64,000 nt of DNA, from NCBI RefSeq assembly GCF_900446255.1, contig NZ_UIGI01000001.1, forward strand, positions 1,824,763 through 1,888,762, in the 5' to 3' direction. The position numbers and the translations under genes were made by a program. The notes beneath the pieces were generated by a model, which was given only the letters and a program-made list of their open reading frames with translations, made no database searches and was not told the origin of the DNA. This DNA is from Buttiauxella agrestis (GTDB lineage: Bacteria; Pseudomonadota; Gammaproteobacteria; Enterobacterales; Enterobacteriaceae). How positions within the stretch are numbered: position 1 is the stretch's first letter; each line of letters opens with the position of its first letter. Positions 1-8,607 of the stretch are shown here, piece by piece.

Positions 1-620
1 CGACTAAAGTATTTAATACCTTTGAGGGCGGGGCGATAATATGCCCGGATGCAAAAACCAAACAGCGTATTGATTATTTAAAAAACTTCGGTTTCGCTGA
101 TGAAACGGTAGTTATGGCTCCAGGGATAAATGCCAAAATGAATGAGGTACAGGCATCGTTTGGAATGTTGCAATTACAGTATATTGATACAGCGCTTAAC
201 GATCGCGCAGAAATATACCGTTACTATGTCGAATTAATTCAGTCGGAATTACCTGAAGTTGAGTTTTTGGCACCGCCAGAAAACGTTGAGTGGAATTACG
301 CCTATTTCCCGGTGATGATTCGCCCTGGGCTCGCCGCGACAAGAGATGGCGTTTATCAAGCACTACGCCAGCAGAATATCTTTACGCGTCGTTATTTCTT
401 CCCCCTTATCAGCTCATTCTCTATGTACCGCCATTTGCCTTCGGCCAAAATTGAAGGCTTACAAGTGGCAGATGCTGCCTCACAGGCGGTGCTGTGCTTA
501 CCGATTTATCCTGGCCTTAGCCGTGCCGATCAGGAAAGAATTATCACGATTATGGCATCAAGCTTACGACCGCAAAAATCACCAGCGTTATCGCCTGAAC
601 TTAATTTATTAAGCGCATAG
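1..620 (+). CDS. DegT/DnrJ/EryC1-family PLP sugar aminotransferase, C-terminal part
   Basis: The gene enters the window already open; the frame reads from base 3 and encodes 205 residues. The first codons give T-K-V-F-N-T-F-E-G-G, the conserved PLP-lysine segment of DegT/DnrJ/EryC1 aminotransferases, so the catalytic lysine is the codon at 6-8 and the N-terminal half lies upstream. The remainder (NEVQASFGMLQL, YAYFPVMI, the RYFFPLIS substrate-loop region) is typical of the family. These enzymes transfer an amino group from glutamate to a keto sugar nucleotide. It heads an operon of sugar-modification genes, so it probably makes an amino sugar for a surface glycan or flagellin. The exact sugar cannot be read from sequence. 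Confidence 0.9.
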   Translation, partial: TKVFNTFEGGAIICPDAKTKQRIDYLKNFGFADETVVMAPGINAKMNEVQASFGMLQLQYIDTALNDRAEIYRYYVELIQSELPEVEFLAPPENVEWNYAYFPVMIRPGLAATRDGVYQALRQQNIFTRRYFFPLISSFSMYRHLPSAKIEGLQVADAASQAVLCLPIYPGLSRADQERIITIMASSLRPQKSPALSPELNLLSA

Positions 621-637
621 AATAGAGTGGTTTAGGT

Positions 638-1336
638 ATGAAGATTGCCATTATGCAACCCTATTTTTTTCCTTACATTGGCTATTTTCAGCTGATGGCG
701 GTGGTGGATACTTTCGTAGTTTATGACAACATAAAGTACACCAAAAAAGGATGGATAAATCGTAACCGTATGCTGAGCAATGGCCAGGATGCGACATTTA
801 GTTTGCCACTAAAAAAAGCATCGGATTCACTTTGCATCGTCGACCGCGAGCTATCACCTGAGTTTGATAAGCAAAAATTACTCAATCAAATTCGTGGTGC
901 TTACGCTAAAGCCCCTTATTTCCAAGATATTTTTCCCCATATTGAAACTATCGTGAATTACCCTGCGGGGAATCTTTTCGATTATCTGTATCACTCCATA
1001 CGCAAAATAGCGGCGCTTCTCGAGCTAAAAACAAAATTCGTTATCTCTTCTTCACTGCCCGTTGATTCGACATTAAAAGGCCAGGATAAAGTTCTGTCCA
1101 TTTGCCGTGCATTAGATGCTCAAAGTTATATCAATGCGATTGGTGGTAGAGAGCTTTACAGCAAGGAAGATTTTTCCCAACAGGGTATTTCCCTGAGTTT
1201 TATCCAATCCGATGCGTTTGAATATCCTCAGTTTGGTTCTTCTTTTGTGCCCTGGTTGTCGATTCTCGATGTGTTGATGTTTAACTCCCTTGATGCGGTG
1301 TGTCACCGCATCAGGCATAACTACTCTCTGGTATAA
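638..1336 (+). CDS. WbqC-like family protein
   Basis: The product has 232 residues. Its opening (M-Q-P-Y-F-F-P-Y-I-G-Y-F-Q-L) is the hallmark of the WbqC-like family, found in O-antigen, capsule and flagellar glycosylation clusters. The family's biochemical function is not firmly established; members sit beside nucleotide-sugar aminotransferases and acyl or formyl transferases. The gene starts 18 bp after the aminotransferase stop and ends immediately before the next ATG, so it is in the same operon. No signal peptide or membrane segment is evident; a cytoplasmic role in sugar-nucleotide modification is inferred. Confidence 0.8.
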   Translation: MKIAIMQPYFFPYIGYFQLMAVVDTFVVYDNIKYTKKGWINRNRMLSNGQDATFSLPLKKASDSLCIVDRELSPEFDKQKLLNQIRGAYAKAPYFQDIFPHIETIVNYPAGNLFDYLYHSIRKIAALLELKTKFVISSSLPVDSTLKGQDKVLSICRALDAQSYINAIGGRELYSKEDFSQQGISLSFIQSDAFEYPQFGSSFVPWLSILDVLMFNSLDAVCHRIRHNYSLV

Positions 1337-2302
1337 ATGATGTTCCATTGGAAAAAGCTCGGGAAAGTATTTACCCCGCAAAAGGTGACTGGTCGCCCGT
1401 GGCTTAATGCGTTCGCTCAAGCCCCTGCAACGCTGATTTTTGATGATTTTATTCGGGTCTATTTTTCATGCCGACCTGCTGCTGACGCAGCGGGTCAGTA
1501 TGTGAGTTACTCCGCATGGGTGGATCTTGACCGCAAGAATTTGCTCAATGTGCTCAGGGTTTCTGAGCAGCCAATTCTTCCACTTGGAGAATATGGGGAG
1601 TTCGATGAATTCGGAACTTATCCGGTGTCAGTGGCCCGTGACGGCGATAAAGTTCGGGCCTGGTATGCGGGCTGGACGCGTTGTGAATCGGTGCCTTTTA
1701 ATGTTGCCATCGGCACCGCTATTAGCGAAGACAACGGCGTAAGTTTTAAAAGAACGGGTTGCGGCCCGGTCATTAGCTATTCACCTGATGAACCGTTTGT
1801 GATGAGCGGCCCGAAAATTCGCCGTTTCGGTGAGCAGTGGCAGCTGTTTTATATCGCAGGACGCAAGTGGAAGTTGGTCGAAGGACGGGCGGAGCCAGTA
1901 TACAAAATCAGAATGGCAACCTCCGATGATGGGCTGCACTGGCAAAAGCTTAACCGAGATTTGATTGCTAGCCGTATTGAAGAAGATGAAGCTCAGGCAA
2001 GCCCTGACGTGATCTATGCAAACGGTAAATACCACATGTTTTTCTGCTACCGATACAGCAGTTTTTATCGCAGTAAACAGCATGGCTATCGCATTGGCTA
2101 CGCCTCCAGCGAAAATCTGATCGACTGGCTGCGCGACGACAGTAAAGCGGGTATTGATGTCTCAGAAGAAGGATGGGATGCCGAGATGATCAGCTATCCG
2201 CATGTTTTTGAACTGGATGGGAAAACGTACATGTTTTACCTCGGGGATGGTGTCGGGCGTGAAGGCTTTGGTCTGGCTGAATTGCAGGGAGAATTAGAAT
2301 GA
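1337..2302 (+). CDS. Glycosidase-like five-bladed beta-propeller protein, copy 1
   Basis: The product has 321 residues. Repeated Y-x-M-F-F-C-Y / Y-M-F-Y-L-G strands, S-x-D-G-L-H-W blade motifs and G-Y-R-I-G-Y-A repeats indicate a five-bladed propeller like GH43/GH130-type glycoside hydrolases and phosphorylases. No classical signal peptide is seen, which fits an intracellular enzyme acting on a nucleotide sugar or glycan precursor rather than an exported hydrolase. The start abuts the WbqC-like stop codon. The 3-prime end overlaps the next gene by 4 bp (ATGA), and that next gene encodes a paralogue. The substrate is unknown. Confidence 0.65.
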   Translation: MMFHWKKLGKVFTPQKVTGRPWLNAFAQAPATLIFDDFIRVYFSCRPAADAAGQYVSYSAWVDLDRKNLLNVLRVSEQPILPLGEYGEFDEFGTYPVSVARDGDKVRAWYAGWTRCESVPFNVAIGTAISEDNGVSFKRTGCGPVISYSPDEPFVMSGPKIRRFGEQWQLFYIAGRKWKLVEGRAEPVYKIRMATSDDGLHWQKLNRDLIASRIEEDEAQASPDVIYANGKYHMFFCYRYSSFYRSKQHGYRIGYASSENLIDWLRDDSKAGIDVSEEGWDAEMISYPHVFELDGKTYMFYLGDGVGREGFGLAELQGELE

Positions 2303-3267
2303 CTTTGCAATGGCAGGACCACGGTAAAATCTTTGACCCGACCGAATATGAATTTGCTGGCCGCAAAGGGCTATTCGCACAATCTCCTCAGACACTAGTA
2401 TTTGACGATTTTATTCGCATCTATTTTTCTACCCGCTCGGTCGACCCTAAAAATGGGAAGTATGTCAGCCATGTTTCTTACGTTGATATGGATAAAAGCC
2501 TGCGTAAAGTGATTGCGACCAATCGAGAGGCTGTTATTCCAGAAGGGGAACTTGGATGTTTTGATGAGCATGGCATCTTTCCATTCAATGTCGTGAGCCA
2601 CCAGGATAAGGTTTTTGCGTTTACGACCGGCTGGAATCGGCGAGTTTCTGTTTCTGTCGATACGGCAATTGGTTTAGCTATAAGCGACGATGACGGGAAA
2701 ACCTTCCGTCGACACGGAATGGGGCCAGTGATGGCCGCATCACTGCATGAGCCTTGCCTGGTCGCGGATGCGTTTGTGAAAGTCATCCGTGACACTTTTC
2801 ACATGTGGTACATCTTTGGCACGGGCTGGAAGCAGTACGAGTCGGGAGGCGTCCCGGATCGTACTTATAAAATTGGCTATGCGCGTTCAGAAGATGGAAT
2901 TAACTGGCAGCGTGAAGAGGCACACCAGATTATACCCGATGTGCTCGGTGCGGATGAAAGTCAGGCACTGCCAAGCGTGATTTACACACGTGGCCGTTAC
3001 CACATGTTTTTCTGTTATCGAGAATCCTGGAATTTCCGCCAGGCCGTAGGCCGTGGTTATCGTCTGGGATACGCATGGTCTGTAGATGGGCTGACCTGGA
3101 CCCGCGATGATTCGCAGGTGCCTGATGTGGGGAACGCTGGCGAATGGAACAGCGATATGCAGTGTTATCCCCATATATTTGAATGCGACGGTAGAATTTG
3201 CCTGCTGTATAACGGAAACGAATTTGGCCGCACCGGATTTGGCCTTGCTGAACTGAAATCACGATGA
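2299..3267 (+). CDS. Glycosidase-like five-bladed beta-propeller protein, copy 2
   Basis: The product has 322 residues and is clearly paralogous to its upstream neighbour: shared W-x-x-x-G-K-(I/V)-F, F-A-Q-(S/A)-P-x-T-L-(V/I)-F-D-D-F-I-R-(I/V)-Y-F-S, S-E-D-G-I-N-W, Y-H-M-F-F-C-Y-R and F-G-L-A-E-L motifs. A tandem duplication that has since diverged is the simplest reading. It starts in the ATGA overlap with copy 1, and its stop overlaps the acetyltransferase start in the same way, showing translational coupling. The propeller fold suggests carbohydrate binding or processing. Catalytic residues cannot be assigned with confidence. Confidence 0.65.
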   Translation: MTLQWQDHGKIFDPTEYEFAGRKGLFAQSPQTLVFDDFIRIYFSTRSVDPKNGKYVSHVSYVDMDKSLRKVIATNREAVIPEGELGCFDEHGIFPFNVVSHQDKVFAFTTGWNRRVSVSVDTAIGLAISDDDGKTFRRHGMGPVMAASLHEPCLVADAFVKVIRDTFHMWYIFGTGWKQYESGGVPDRTYKIGYARSEDGINWQREEAHQIIPDVLGADESQALPSVIYTRGRYHMFFCYRESWNFRQAVGRGYRLGYAWSVDGLTWTRDDSQVPDVGNAGEWNSDMQCYPHIFECDGRICLLYNGNEFGRTGFGLAELKSR

Positions 3268-3704
3268 ATGATATTGAAGTTTGCGCAGGGCATGCGAGCG
3301 CTGAACAGGTGGCAGAGCATTTAAACTTATGTGACGCCCTTTTTCAGCCGAAACTCAGCAGTAAAGTTAACATTGCTAACTATGCAAAGAAATTAACCGA
3401 TCATGCGCTCTGCCTGGAAACCTGGCAGCAGGGGACTTTGGTTGGGTTGCTGTGCGTTTACTGCAACGATCCTCAAAATGGAGCGTTTGTGACTAACGTG
3501 AGTGTCGTTCCTGATTTCCAGGGGCGGGGTATTGCGAGTGAACTCCTGCGTAATGCAATTGAAACTGTTCGAGAAATTGGTTTCGATACGCTGAAACTTG
3601 AGGTCAATGAAACCAATATTGCCGCGATGCGACTATATCAGCAGTTTGGATTTGTCTCGGAACAGGTGACATCTCAATCGACAATGATGATATTGAATTT
3701 GTAG
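3264..3704 (+). CDS. GNAT-family N-acetyltransferase
   Basis: The product has 146 residues. GNAT motif A is visible at about residues 80-95 (N-V-S-V-V-P-D-F-Q-G-R-G-I-A-S), with the Q-x-x-G-x-(A/G) acetyl-CoA pyrophosphate loop. Motif B follows (L-E-V-N-E-T-N-I-A-A-M-R-L-Y-Q-Q-F-G-F). It would transfer an acyl group from acyl-CoA to an amine. Coupled to the glycosidase-like gene by an ATGA overlap and located in a cluster with a sugar aminotransferase, it most likely N-acylates the amino sugar made by that enzyme; this is inference from context. Confidence 0.8.
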   Translation: MNDIEVCAGHASAEQVAEHLNLCDALFQPKLSSKVNIANYAKKLTDHALCLETWQQGTLVGLLCVYCNDPQNGAFVTNVSVVPDFQGRGIASELLRNAIETVREIGFDTLKLEVNETNIAAMRLYQQFGFVSEQVTSQSTMMILNL

Positions 3705-3714
3705 AGAACAGAAA

Positions 3715-4458
3715 ATGATTGAATCTCGTGATTACAATAAAGAAATTAATGATGCGGCAGATCATCAATATGCCTATAACTTTGACTTCGGCATCATGCA
3801 TCCTTTTATGATCCGCTCATTTCAGCCTTTCTTTAATAAAGGAAGCCTGCTTGAGTTAGGCAGTTTTAAAGGCGATTTCACGCGCCGTTTTCTTGAGCAT
3901 TTTGATGATATTACTTGCGTTGAAGCCTCGGATTTAGCAATTAAACAGGCGCATTCGAAGCTTGGCGAGAATGTTAAATATATCCACTCAATGTTTGAGC
4001 AGGCTGAATTACCCAAGCGTTACGATAATATTGTTCTTACGCATGTTCTTGAGCATATTGACGATCCCGTAAAAGTGCTTCGCCGTATCAATGATGAGTG
4101 GCTTGCTGAAGGAGGCCGATTCTTCCTTGTTTGTCCAAATGCCAATGCGCCTTCTCGTCAGATTGCTGTCAAAATGGGCTTGATTTCACATAATTCAGCG
4201 GTGACGCAAGCGGAAGCAGAACATGGGCATCGTTGTACATACAGCCTCGATACTCTGGAACGTGATGCGACCGCTGCGGGTCTGAAAGTTGTCCATCGTT
4301 CTGGTATTTTTTTTAAAGCTTTGGCTAATTTCCAATGGGATCGCTTGTTACAAACTGACATTATTTCCTCGGAATATCTTGAGGGGTGCTATCAATTAGG
4401 GCAGCAATATCCTGATCTCTGCTCAAGCATATTTTTGATGTGTGAAAAAGGTAAATGA
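3715..4458 (+). CDS. Class I SAM-dependent methyltransferase
   Basis: The product has 247 residues. SAM-binding motif I is at about 45-55 (L-L-E-L-G-S-F-K-G-D-F). The acidic motif II residue follows (C-V-E-A-S), and motif IV-like N-I-V-L-T-H-V-L-E-H-I-D-D-P is typical of methyltransf_11/23 proteins in surface-glycan clusters. It is the last gene of the sugar-modification operon, 10 bp after the acetyltransferase, and is followed by a strong terminator. O-methylation of a glycan or glycosylated residue is the likely role; the acceptor is unknown. Confidence 0.8.
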   Translation: MIESRDYNKEINDAADHQYAYNFDFGIMHPFMIRSFQPFFNKGSLLELGSFKGDFTRRFLEHFDDITCVEASDLAIKQAHSKLGENVKYIHSMFEQAELPKRYDNIVLTHVLEHIDDPVKVLRRINDEWLAEGGRFFLVCPNANAPSRQIAVKMGLISHNSAVTQAEAEHGHRCTYSLDTLERDATAAGLKVVHRSGIFFKALANFQWDRLLQTDIISSEYLEGCYQLGQQYPDLCSSIFLMCEKGK

Positions 4459-4465
4459 TCCAATG

Positions 4466-4503
4466 GGGCAAAACATTTTCCTTTTCAGGAAAATGTTTTG
4501 CCC
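4466..4503 (+). terminator. Rho-independent terminator after the sugar-modification operon
   Basis: A perfect 16-bp inverted repeat (4466-4481 and 4488-4503) with a 6-nt loop lies 8 bp after the methyltransferase stop. The stem ends in GCCC followed by TTGTT. It separates the island from fliA. Confidence 0.8.
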
Positions 4504-4584
4504 TTGTTACCCATAACCCCCAAATAACCCCTCATTTCACCCACTATTCTTGCGATTAAAAACCCTCCAGAAACGGATAATCAT

Positions 4585-4592
4585 GCCGATAA
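4585..4592 (+). promoter_or_regulatory. FliA (sigma 28) -10 element of fliA
   Basis: GCCGATAA matches the sigma-28 -10 consensus exactly, 25 bp before the fliA GTG. The spaced -35 region is only a weak match to TAAAGTTT. The E. coli fliA leader carries the same element, so autoregulated flagellar class 2/3 expression is expected. Confidence 0.65.
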
Positions 4593-4617
4593 CTCAACTA
4601 ACGCAGGGCTGTTTATC

Positions 4618-5337
4618 GTGAATTCACTGTATACCGCTGAAGGTGTGATGGATAAACACTCGCTGTGGCAGCGTTATGTACCGCTGGTGCGTCACGAAGC
4701 ATTGCGCCTGCAGGTACGCCTGCCCGCGAGTGTGGAGCTTGACGACCTGCTACAGGCGGGCGGCATCGGGTTGTTAAACGCAGTGGACCGTTATGATGCC
4801 CTGCAAGGAACGGCATTTACTACCTACGCGGTGCAGCGCATCCGTGGGGCGATGCTTGATGAGTTGCGCAGCCGTGACTGGGTGCCCCGCAGCGTCAGGC
4901 GTAACGCCCGCGGCGTTGCGCAGGCAATTGGTCAACTGGAGCAAGAGCTGGGCCGTAATGCGACGGAAACTGAAGTGGCAGAACGGTTGGATATCCCGCT
5001 CAACGAGTACCGTCAGATGTTGCTCGACACCAACAACAGCCAACTTTTCTCTTATGACGAGTGGCGTGAAGAGCATGGCGATAGTATCGAACTGATTACT
5101 GAAGAGCATCAGCAGGCGAACCCGCTGCAACAATTGTTGGAGGGGAATTTACGCCAACGCGTGATGGACGCCATTGAGGCGCTGCCCGATCGTGAAAAAA
5201 TGGTGCTGACCCTTTATTACCAGGAAGAGCTGAATCTCAAAGAGATCGGCGCGGTACTGGAAGTGGGGGAGTCGCGTGTCAGTCAGTTGCACAGCCAGGC
5301 GATTAAACGCTTACGCACTAAGCTCGGAAAGCTGTAG
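4618..5337 (+). CDS. fliA: Flagellar sigma factor FliA (sigma 28)
   Basis: The product has 239 residues, the same length as E. coli FliA and near-identical to it. It begins at GTG with M-N-S-L-Y-T-A-E-G-V-M-D-K. Region 2 (D-D-L-L-Q-A-G-G-I-G-L-L-N-A, then T-Y-A-V-Q-R-I-R-G-A-M-L-D-E) binds core RNA polymerase and the -10 element. Region 4 at the C-terminus (L-N-L-K-E-I-G-A-V-L-E-V-G-E-S-R-V-S-Q) is the -35-binding helix-turn-helix. It directs transcription of late flagellar and chemotaxis genes and is held by the anti-sigma factor FlgM. In E. coli fliC lies just upstream; here a glycan island occupies that spot. Confidence 0.98.
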   Translation: MNSLYTAEGVMDKHSLWQRYVPLVRHEALRLQVRLPASVELDDLLQAGGIGLLNAVDRYDALQGTAFTTYAVQRIRGAMLDELRSRDWVPRSVRRNARGVAQAIGQLEQELGRNATETEVAERLDIPLNEYRQMLLDTNNSQLFSYDEWREEHGDSIELITEEHQQANPLQQLLEGNLRQRVMDAIEALPDREKMVLTLYYQEELNLKEIGAVLEVGESRVSQLHSQAIKRLRTKLGKL

Positions 5338-5374
5338 GGAGTGCCGCATATTATAAGACGACCGGGATAACATC

Positions 5375-5926
5375 ATGACGGTGCAGCAATTAAAAAAACG
5401 GCCATTAAGCCGCTTCTTAAAAGACTTTAAACACACGCAAACACATTGTGCGCAGTGCGCAAAATTGCTCGACCGCATCACGCTTACGCGCCGCGGTGAA
5501 ATTGTCAGCAAAACGGCAATCGCACAACTGGATACCTTAATTGATGAAAATGGCTGGCAGGTTGAGCGTCAGTCATGGGCGGCATTGTGCCGTTTTTGTG
5601 GTGATTTGTACTGCAAAGAGCAGCAGCACTATTTCGATATCATCGGCTTTAAAGAGTATCTTTTTGACCAGACTGAGATGAGCCACGGCACTATCCGCGA
5701 ATATGTGGTGCGCCTGCGCCGTCTCGGAAATCATCTGGCCTCGCAGAATATTCCCGCTCCTTCCTCCGCTAAAGGTTATTTCGACGACTCACTTGAACCC
5801 TGGTTGCCGACGACCAGCACCAATAACTACCGCATTGCGCTACGCAAGTACGGGCAGTTTCAAACCCTGAACCAAAATACCAGTGCCCAATACCAGGAAA
5901 ATAAATCAACTTCTGATATATATTAA
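5375..5926 (+). CDS. fliZ: Flagellar regulator FliZ
   Basis: The product has 183 residues and matches FliZ end to end (M-T-V-Q-Q-L-K-K-R-P-L-S-R-F-L-K-D-F). FliZ is a DNA-binding protein with a recombinase-like core-binding fold (residues about 80-165). In E. coli it antagonises RpoS-dependent promoters, and in Salmonella it supports FlhDC activity. It lies 38 bp after fliA in the usual fliAZ operon. Cysteine pairs C-A-Q-C and C-R-F-C are present in the N-terminal half. Confidence 0.97.
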   Translation: MTVQQLKKRPLSRFLKDFKHTQTHCAQCAKLLDRITLTRRGEIVSKTAIAQLDTLIDENGWQVERQSWAALCRFCGDLYCKEQQHYFDIIGFKEYLFDQTEMSHGTIREYVVRLRRLGNHLASQNIPAPSSAKGYFDDSLEPWLPTTSTNNYRIALRKYGQFQTLNQNTSAQYQENKSTSDIY

Positions 5927-6011
5927 AATGGCATAAGTTGTAGCGTAGTGTTTTTGATTGATTATATTAAGTCGCTACAATACAACCAAATTATCAATCT
6001 TCGGGGTGACT

Positions 6012-6812
6012 ATGAAATTTGCAATGGTAGGGCGTCAGGCGCTGATGGGCGTACTGGCAGTGGCAATGGTCGCGGGTGCGAGCGTAAAAACTTTTGCGGC
6101 AGAAAATTTACTTAATAAAGTGAAAGAGCGCGGCACGCTGTTGGTTGGGCTGGAAGGAACTTATCCTCCGTTTAGCTTCCAGGGTGATGACGGCAAGCTG
6201 ACCGGCTTTGAAGTGGAATTTGCCGAGCAACTGGCACAACACCTGGGCGTGAAAGCGTCTCTCAAACCAACTAAATGGGATGGCATGCTGGCGTCGCTCG
6301 ATTCCAAACGCATCGACGTGGTGATTAACCAGGTCACCATTTCTGACGAACGTAAGAAAAAATATGATTTCTCCACGCCGTACACCGTTTCGGGTATTCA
6401 GGCGCTGGTGAAAAAGGGCAATGAAGGCAGCATTACCGGGCCGGATTCGCTGAAAGGCAAAAAAGTCGGCGTGGGCCTTGGGACTAACTACGAAGAGTGG
6501 TTGCGTGCCAATGTGCAGGGCGTTGATATCCGCACTTATGATGATGACCCGACTAAATATCAGGATCTGCGCGTAGGCCGTATTGACGCGATTCTGGTTG
6601 ACCGCCTGGCCGCGCTCGATCTGGTCAAGAAAACCAAAGACACTCTGGCCGTAGCGGGTGATGCGTTCTCGCGTCAGGAAGCCGGTGTCGCCGTGCGTAA
6701 AGGCAACGAAGACCTGGTCGAAGCGATTAACAAAGGTATCGCTGAGATGCAGAAAGACGGCTCTTTAGCCAAACTTTCTGAGAAGTGGTTTGGCGCTGAC
6801 GTCACCAAATAA
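6012..6812 (+). CDS. tcyJ: L-cystine ABC transporter periplasmic binding protein TcyJ (FliY)
   Basis: The product has 266 residues. The chosen ATG (6012) lies after a GGGGTG ribosome site and gives the signal peptide M-K-F-A-M-V-G-R-Q-A-L-M-G with cleavage near A-x-A (T-F-A-A). The mature part is a solute-binding protein family 3 domain (G-T-Y-P-P-F-S-F, F-E-V-E-F, D-V-V-I-N-Q-V-T-I). It binds cystine in the periplasm and delivers it to TcyL/TcyN. The gene is followed by a terminator; dcyD and the permease genes lie downstream, as in E. coli. Confidence 0.97.
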   Translation: MKFAMVGRQALMGVLAVAMVAGASVKTFAAENLLNKVKERGTLLVGLEGTYPPFSFQGDDGKLTGFEVEFAEQLAQHLGVKASLKPTKWDGMLASLDSKRIDVVINQVTISDERKKKYDFSTPYTVSGIQALVKKGNEGSITGPDSLKGKKVGVGLGTNYEEWLRANVQGVDIRTYDDDPTKYQDLRVGRIDAILVDRLAALDLVKKTKDTLAVAGDAFSRQEAGVAVRKGNEDLVEAINKGIAEMQKDGSLAKLSEKWFGADVTK

Positions 6813-6831
6813 TTTCTCAAAACCTGAAAAA

Positions 6832-6857
6832 AGGTGCTGATTTCAGCACCTTTTTTA
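6832..6857 (+). terminator. Terminator after tcyJ
   Basis: Inverted repeat AGGTGCTGA / TCAGCACCT flanked by an A-run and a T6 run, 20 bp after the tcyJ stop. The flanking A and T runs make it potentially bidirectional. Confidence 0.85.
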
Positions 6858-6936
6858 TTTGTATTTGCGGGCATTTTGCCCGGCTGGTGCATAATGAATA
6901 AATCTGGATTTTATTCAAAGTGTAATGGAGTTGCTC

Positions 6937-7923
6937 ATGTCACTGCACAATCTGACGCGCTTTCCGCGTCTGGAATTTATCGGCGCACCGACGCCTCTCG
7001 AATATCTGCCGCGTTTTTCCGATTACCTCGGGCGAGAAATTTATATTAAACGTGACGACACCACGCCAATGGCTATGGGCGGTAATAAGCTGCGTAAGCT
7101 TGAGTTCCTGGCGGCTGACGCGTTGCGTGAAGGTGCAGATACCCTGGTTACGGCCGGTGCGATTCAGTCGAACCACGTTCGCCAGACTGCGGCGGTTGCC
7201 GCAAAACTCGGATTGAAATGTGTCGCCCTGCTGGAAAACCCGATTGGTACTAAGGCTGAAAACTACCTCACTAACGGCAACCGTTTGATGCTCGATTTGT
7301 TTGATGCCGAAATCGAAATGTGTGATGCGCTGCATTCGCCAGATAGCCAACTGGAAGAGATCGCCGTGCGCCTTGAAGCGCAGGGTTTTCGCCCGTATGT
7401 GATTCCGGTTGGCGGTTCAAACGCGCTGGGTGCTTTGGGTTATGTTGAAAGCGCCCTGGAAATCGCGCAGCAGTGTGAAGGCGCGGTGAATGTGTCGTCT
7501 GTTGTGGTCGCATCAGGTAGCGCGGGGACGCATGCCGGGTTGGCTGTAGGGCTTGAGCAAGTGATGCCTGATGTTGATTTAATCGGCGTTACCGTTTCAC
7601 GCTCGATTGCCCAACAGTTGCCGAAAGTGGAAGCGTTACAGCATGCCGTTGCGCAGTCTCTGAGTGTCAGCGCAAATAATCCGATCGTGCTTTGGGATGA
7701 TTATTTCGCGCCGGGCTACGGCACGCCTAATGAAGAAGGGCTTGAGGCGATTAAATTACTGGCGCGCCTGGAAGGGATTTTGCTCGATCCGGTTTATACC
7801 GGCAAAGCGATGGCGGGTTTAATTGATGGCGTGGCGCAGAAGCGTTTTAAAGACGACGGCCCGATTATCTTTATTCATACCGGTGGTGCGCCGGCATTGT
7901 TCGCTTACCATCCGCATATTTAG
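6937..7923 (+). CDS. dcyD: D-cysteine desulfhydrase
   Basis: The product has 328 residues, the same length as E. coli DcyD. The start [10 protein letters not shown] at 6937 lies 6 bp after a GGAG ribosome site. It is a PLP-dependent fold-type II enzyme of the ACC deaminase/D-cysteine desulfhydrase family: the PLP lysine is in G-G-N-K-L-R-K-L-E, the phosphate-binding loop is [10 protein letters not shown], and S-N-H-V-R-Q follows the active site. It converts D-cysteine to pyruvate, sulfide and ammonia. Its place between the cystine transporter genes supports a role in handling D-cyst(e)ine taken up by that transporter. Confidence 0.97.
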   Translation: MSLHNLTRFPRLEFIGAPTPLEYLPRFSDYLGREIYIKRDDTTPMAMGGNKLRKLEFLAADALREGADTLVTAGAIQSNHVRQTAAVAAKLGLKCVALLENPIGTKAENYLTNGNRLMLDLFDAEIEMCDALHSPDSQLEEIAVRLEAQGFRPYVIPVGGSNALGALGYVESALEIAQQCEGAVNVSSVVVASGSAGTHAGLAVGLEQVMPDVDLIGVTVSRSIAQQLPKVEALQHAVAQSLSVSANNPIVLWDDYFAPGYGTPNEEGLEAIKLLARLEGILLDPVYTGKAMAGLIDGVAQKRFKDDGPIIFIHTGGAPALFAYHPHI

Positions 7924-7938
7924 AAAAACAGGGTATCT

Positions 7939-8607
7939 ATGCAAGAAAGTATTCAACTGGTGCTGGATTCGGCACCATTCCTGCTCAAAGGGGCCGTCTT
8001 TACGCTGCAACTCAGCATCGGCGGCATGTTCTTTGGGCTGATTCTCGGCTTTTTATTGGCGCTGATGCGTTTATCGCCATTTTGGCCGTTTTCGTGGTTA
8101 TCACGTTTTTACGTGTCGATTTTCCGCGGTACGCCATTAATCGCCCAGCTATTTATGATTTATTACGGCCTGCCACAGTTTGGTATCGAACTGGATCCCA
8201 TCCCGGCGGCCATGATTGGTCTGTCTCTGAATACGGCGGCTTATGCCTCTGAAACCTTGCGTGCGGCGATTTCGTCAATCGAGAAGGGGCAGTGGGAAGC
8301 GGCGGCGAGTATCGGTATGACACCCTGGCAAACGCTGCGCCGGGCGATTTTACCGCAGGCGGCGCGGGTGGCATTGCCTCCGCTGAGCAATAGCTTTATT
8401 AGCCTGGTGAAAGATACTTCGCTGGCAGCGACCATTCAGGTTCCTGAACTGTTCCGCCAGGCGCAACTGATCACTTCGCGTACGCTTGAGGTATTTACCA
8501 TGTATCTCGCGGCTTCATTGATTTACTGGGTGATGGCAACGGTGCTTTCCACGTTGCAAAACTACTTTGAAAATCAACTTAATCGCCAGGACAGGGATCC
8601 AAAATGA
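7939..8607 (+). CDS. tcyL: L-cystine ABC transporter permease TcyL (YecS)
   Basis: The product has 222 residues, an inner-membrane polar amino-acid permease with about five hydrophobic segments. The EAA loop that docks on the ATPase is visible (E-A-A-S-I-G-M-T-P-W-Q-T). It forms the membrane channel with TcyN. It starts 15 bp after dcyD and overlaps tcyN by 4 bp, so the three genes are translationally linked. Confidence 0.97.
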   Translation: MQESIQLVLDSAPFLLKGAVFTLQLSIGGMFFGLILGFLLALMRLSPFWPFSWLSRFYVSIFRGTPLIAQLFMIYYGLPQFGIELDPIPAAMIGLSLNTAAYASETLRAAISSIEKGQWEAAASIGMTPWQTLRRAILPQAARVALPPLSNSFISLVKDTSLAATIQVPELFRQAQLITSRTLEVFTMYLAASLIYWVMATVLSTLQNYFENQLNRQDRDPK

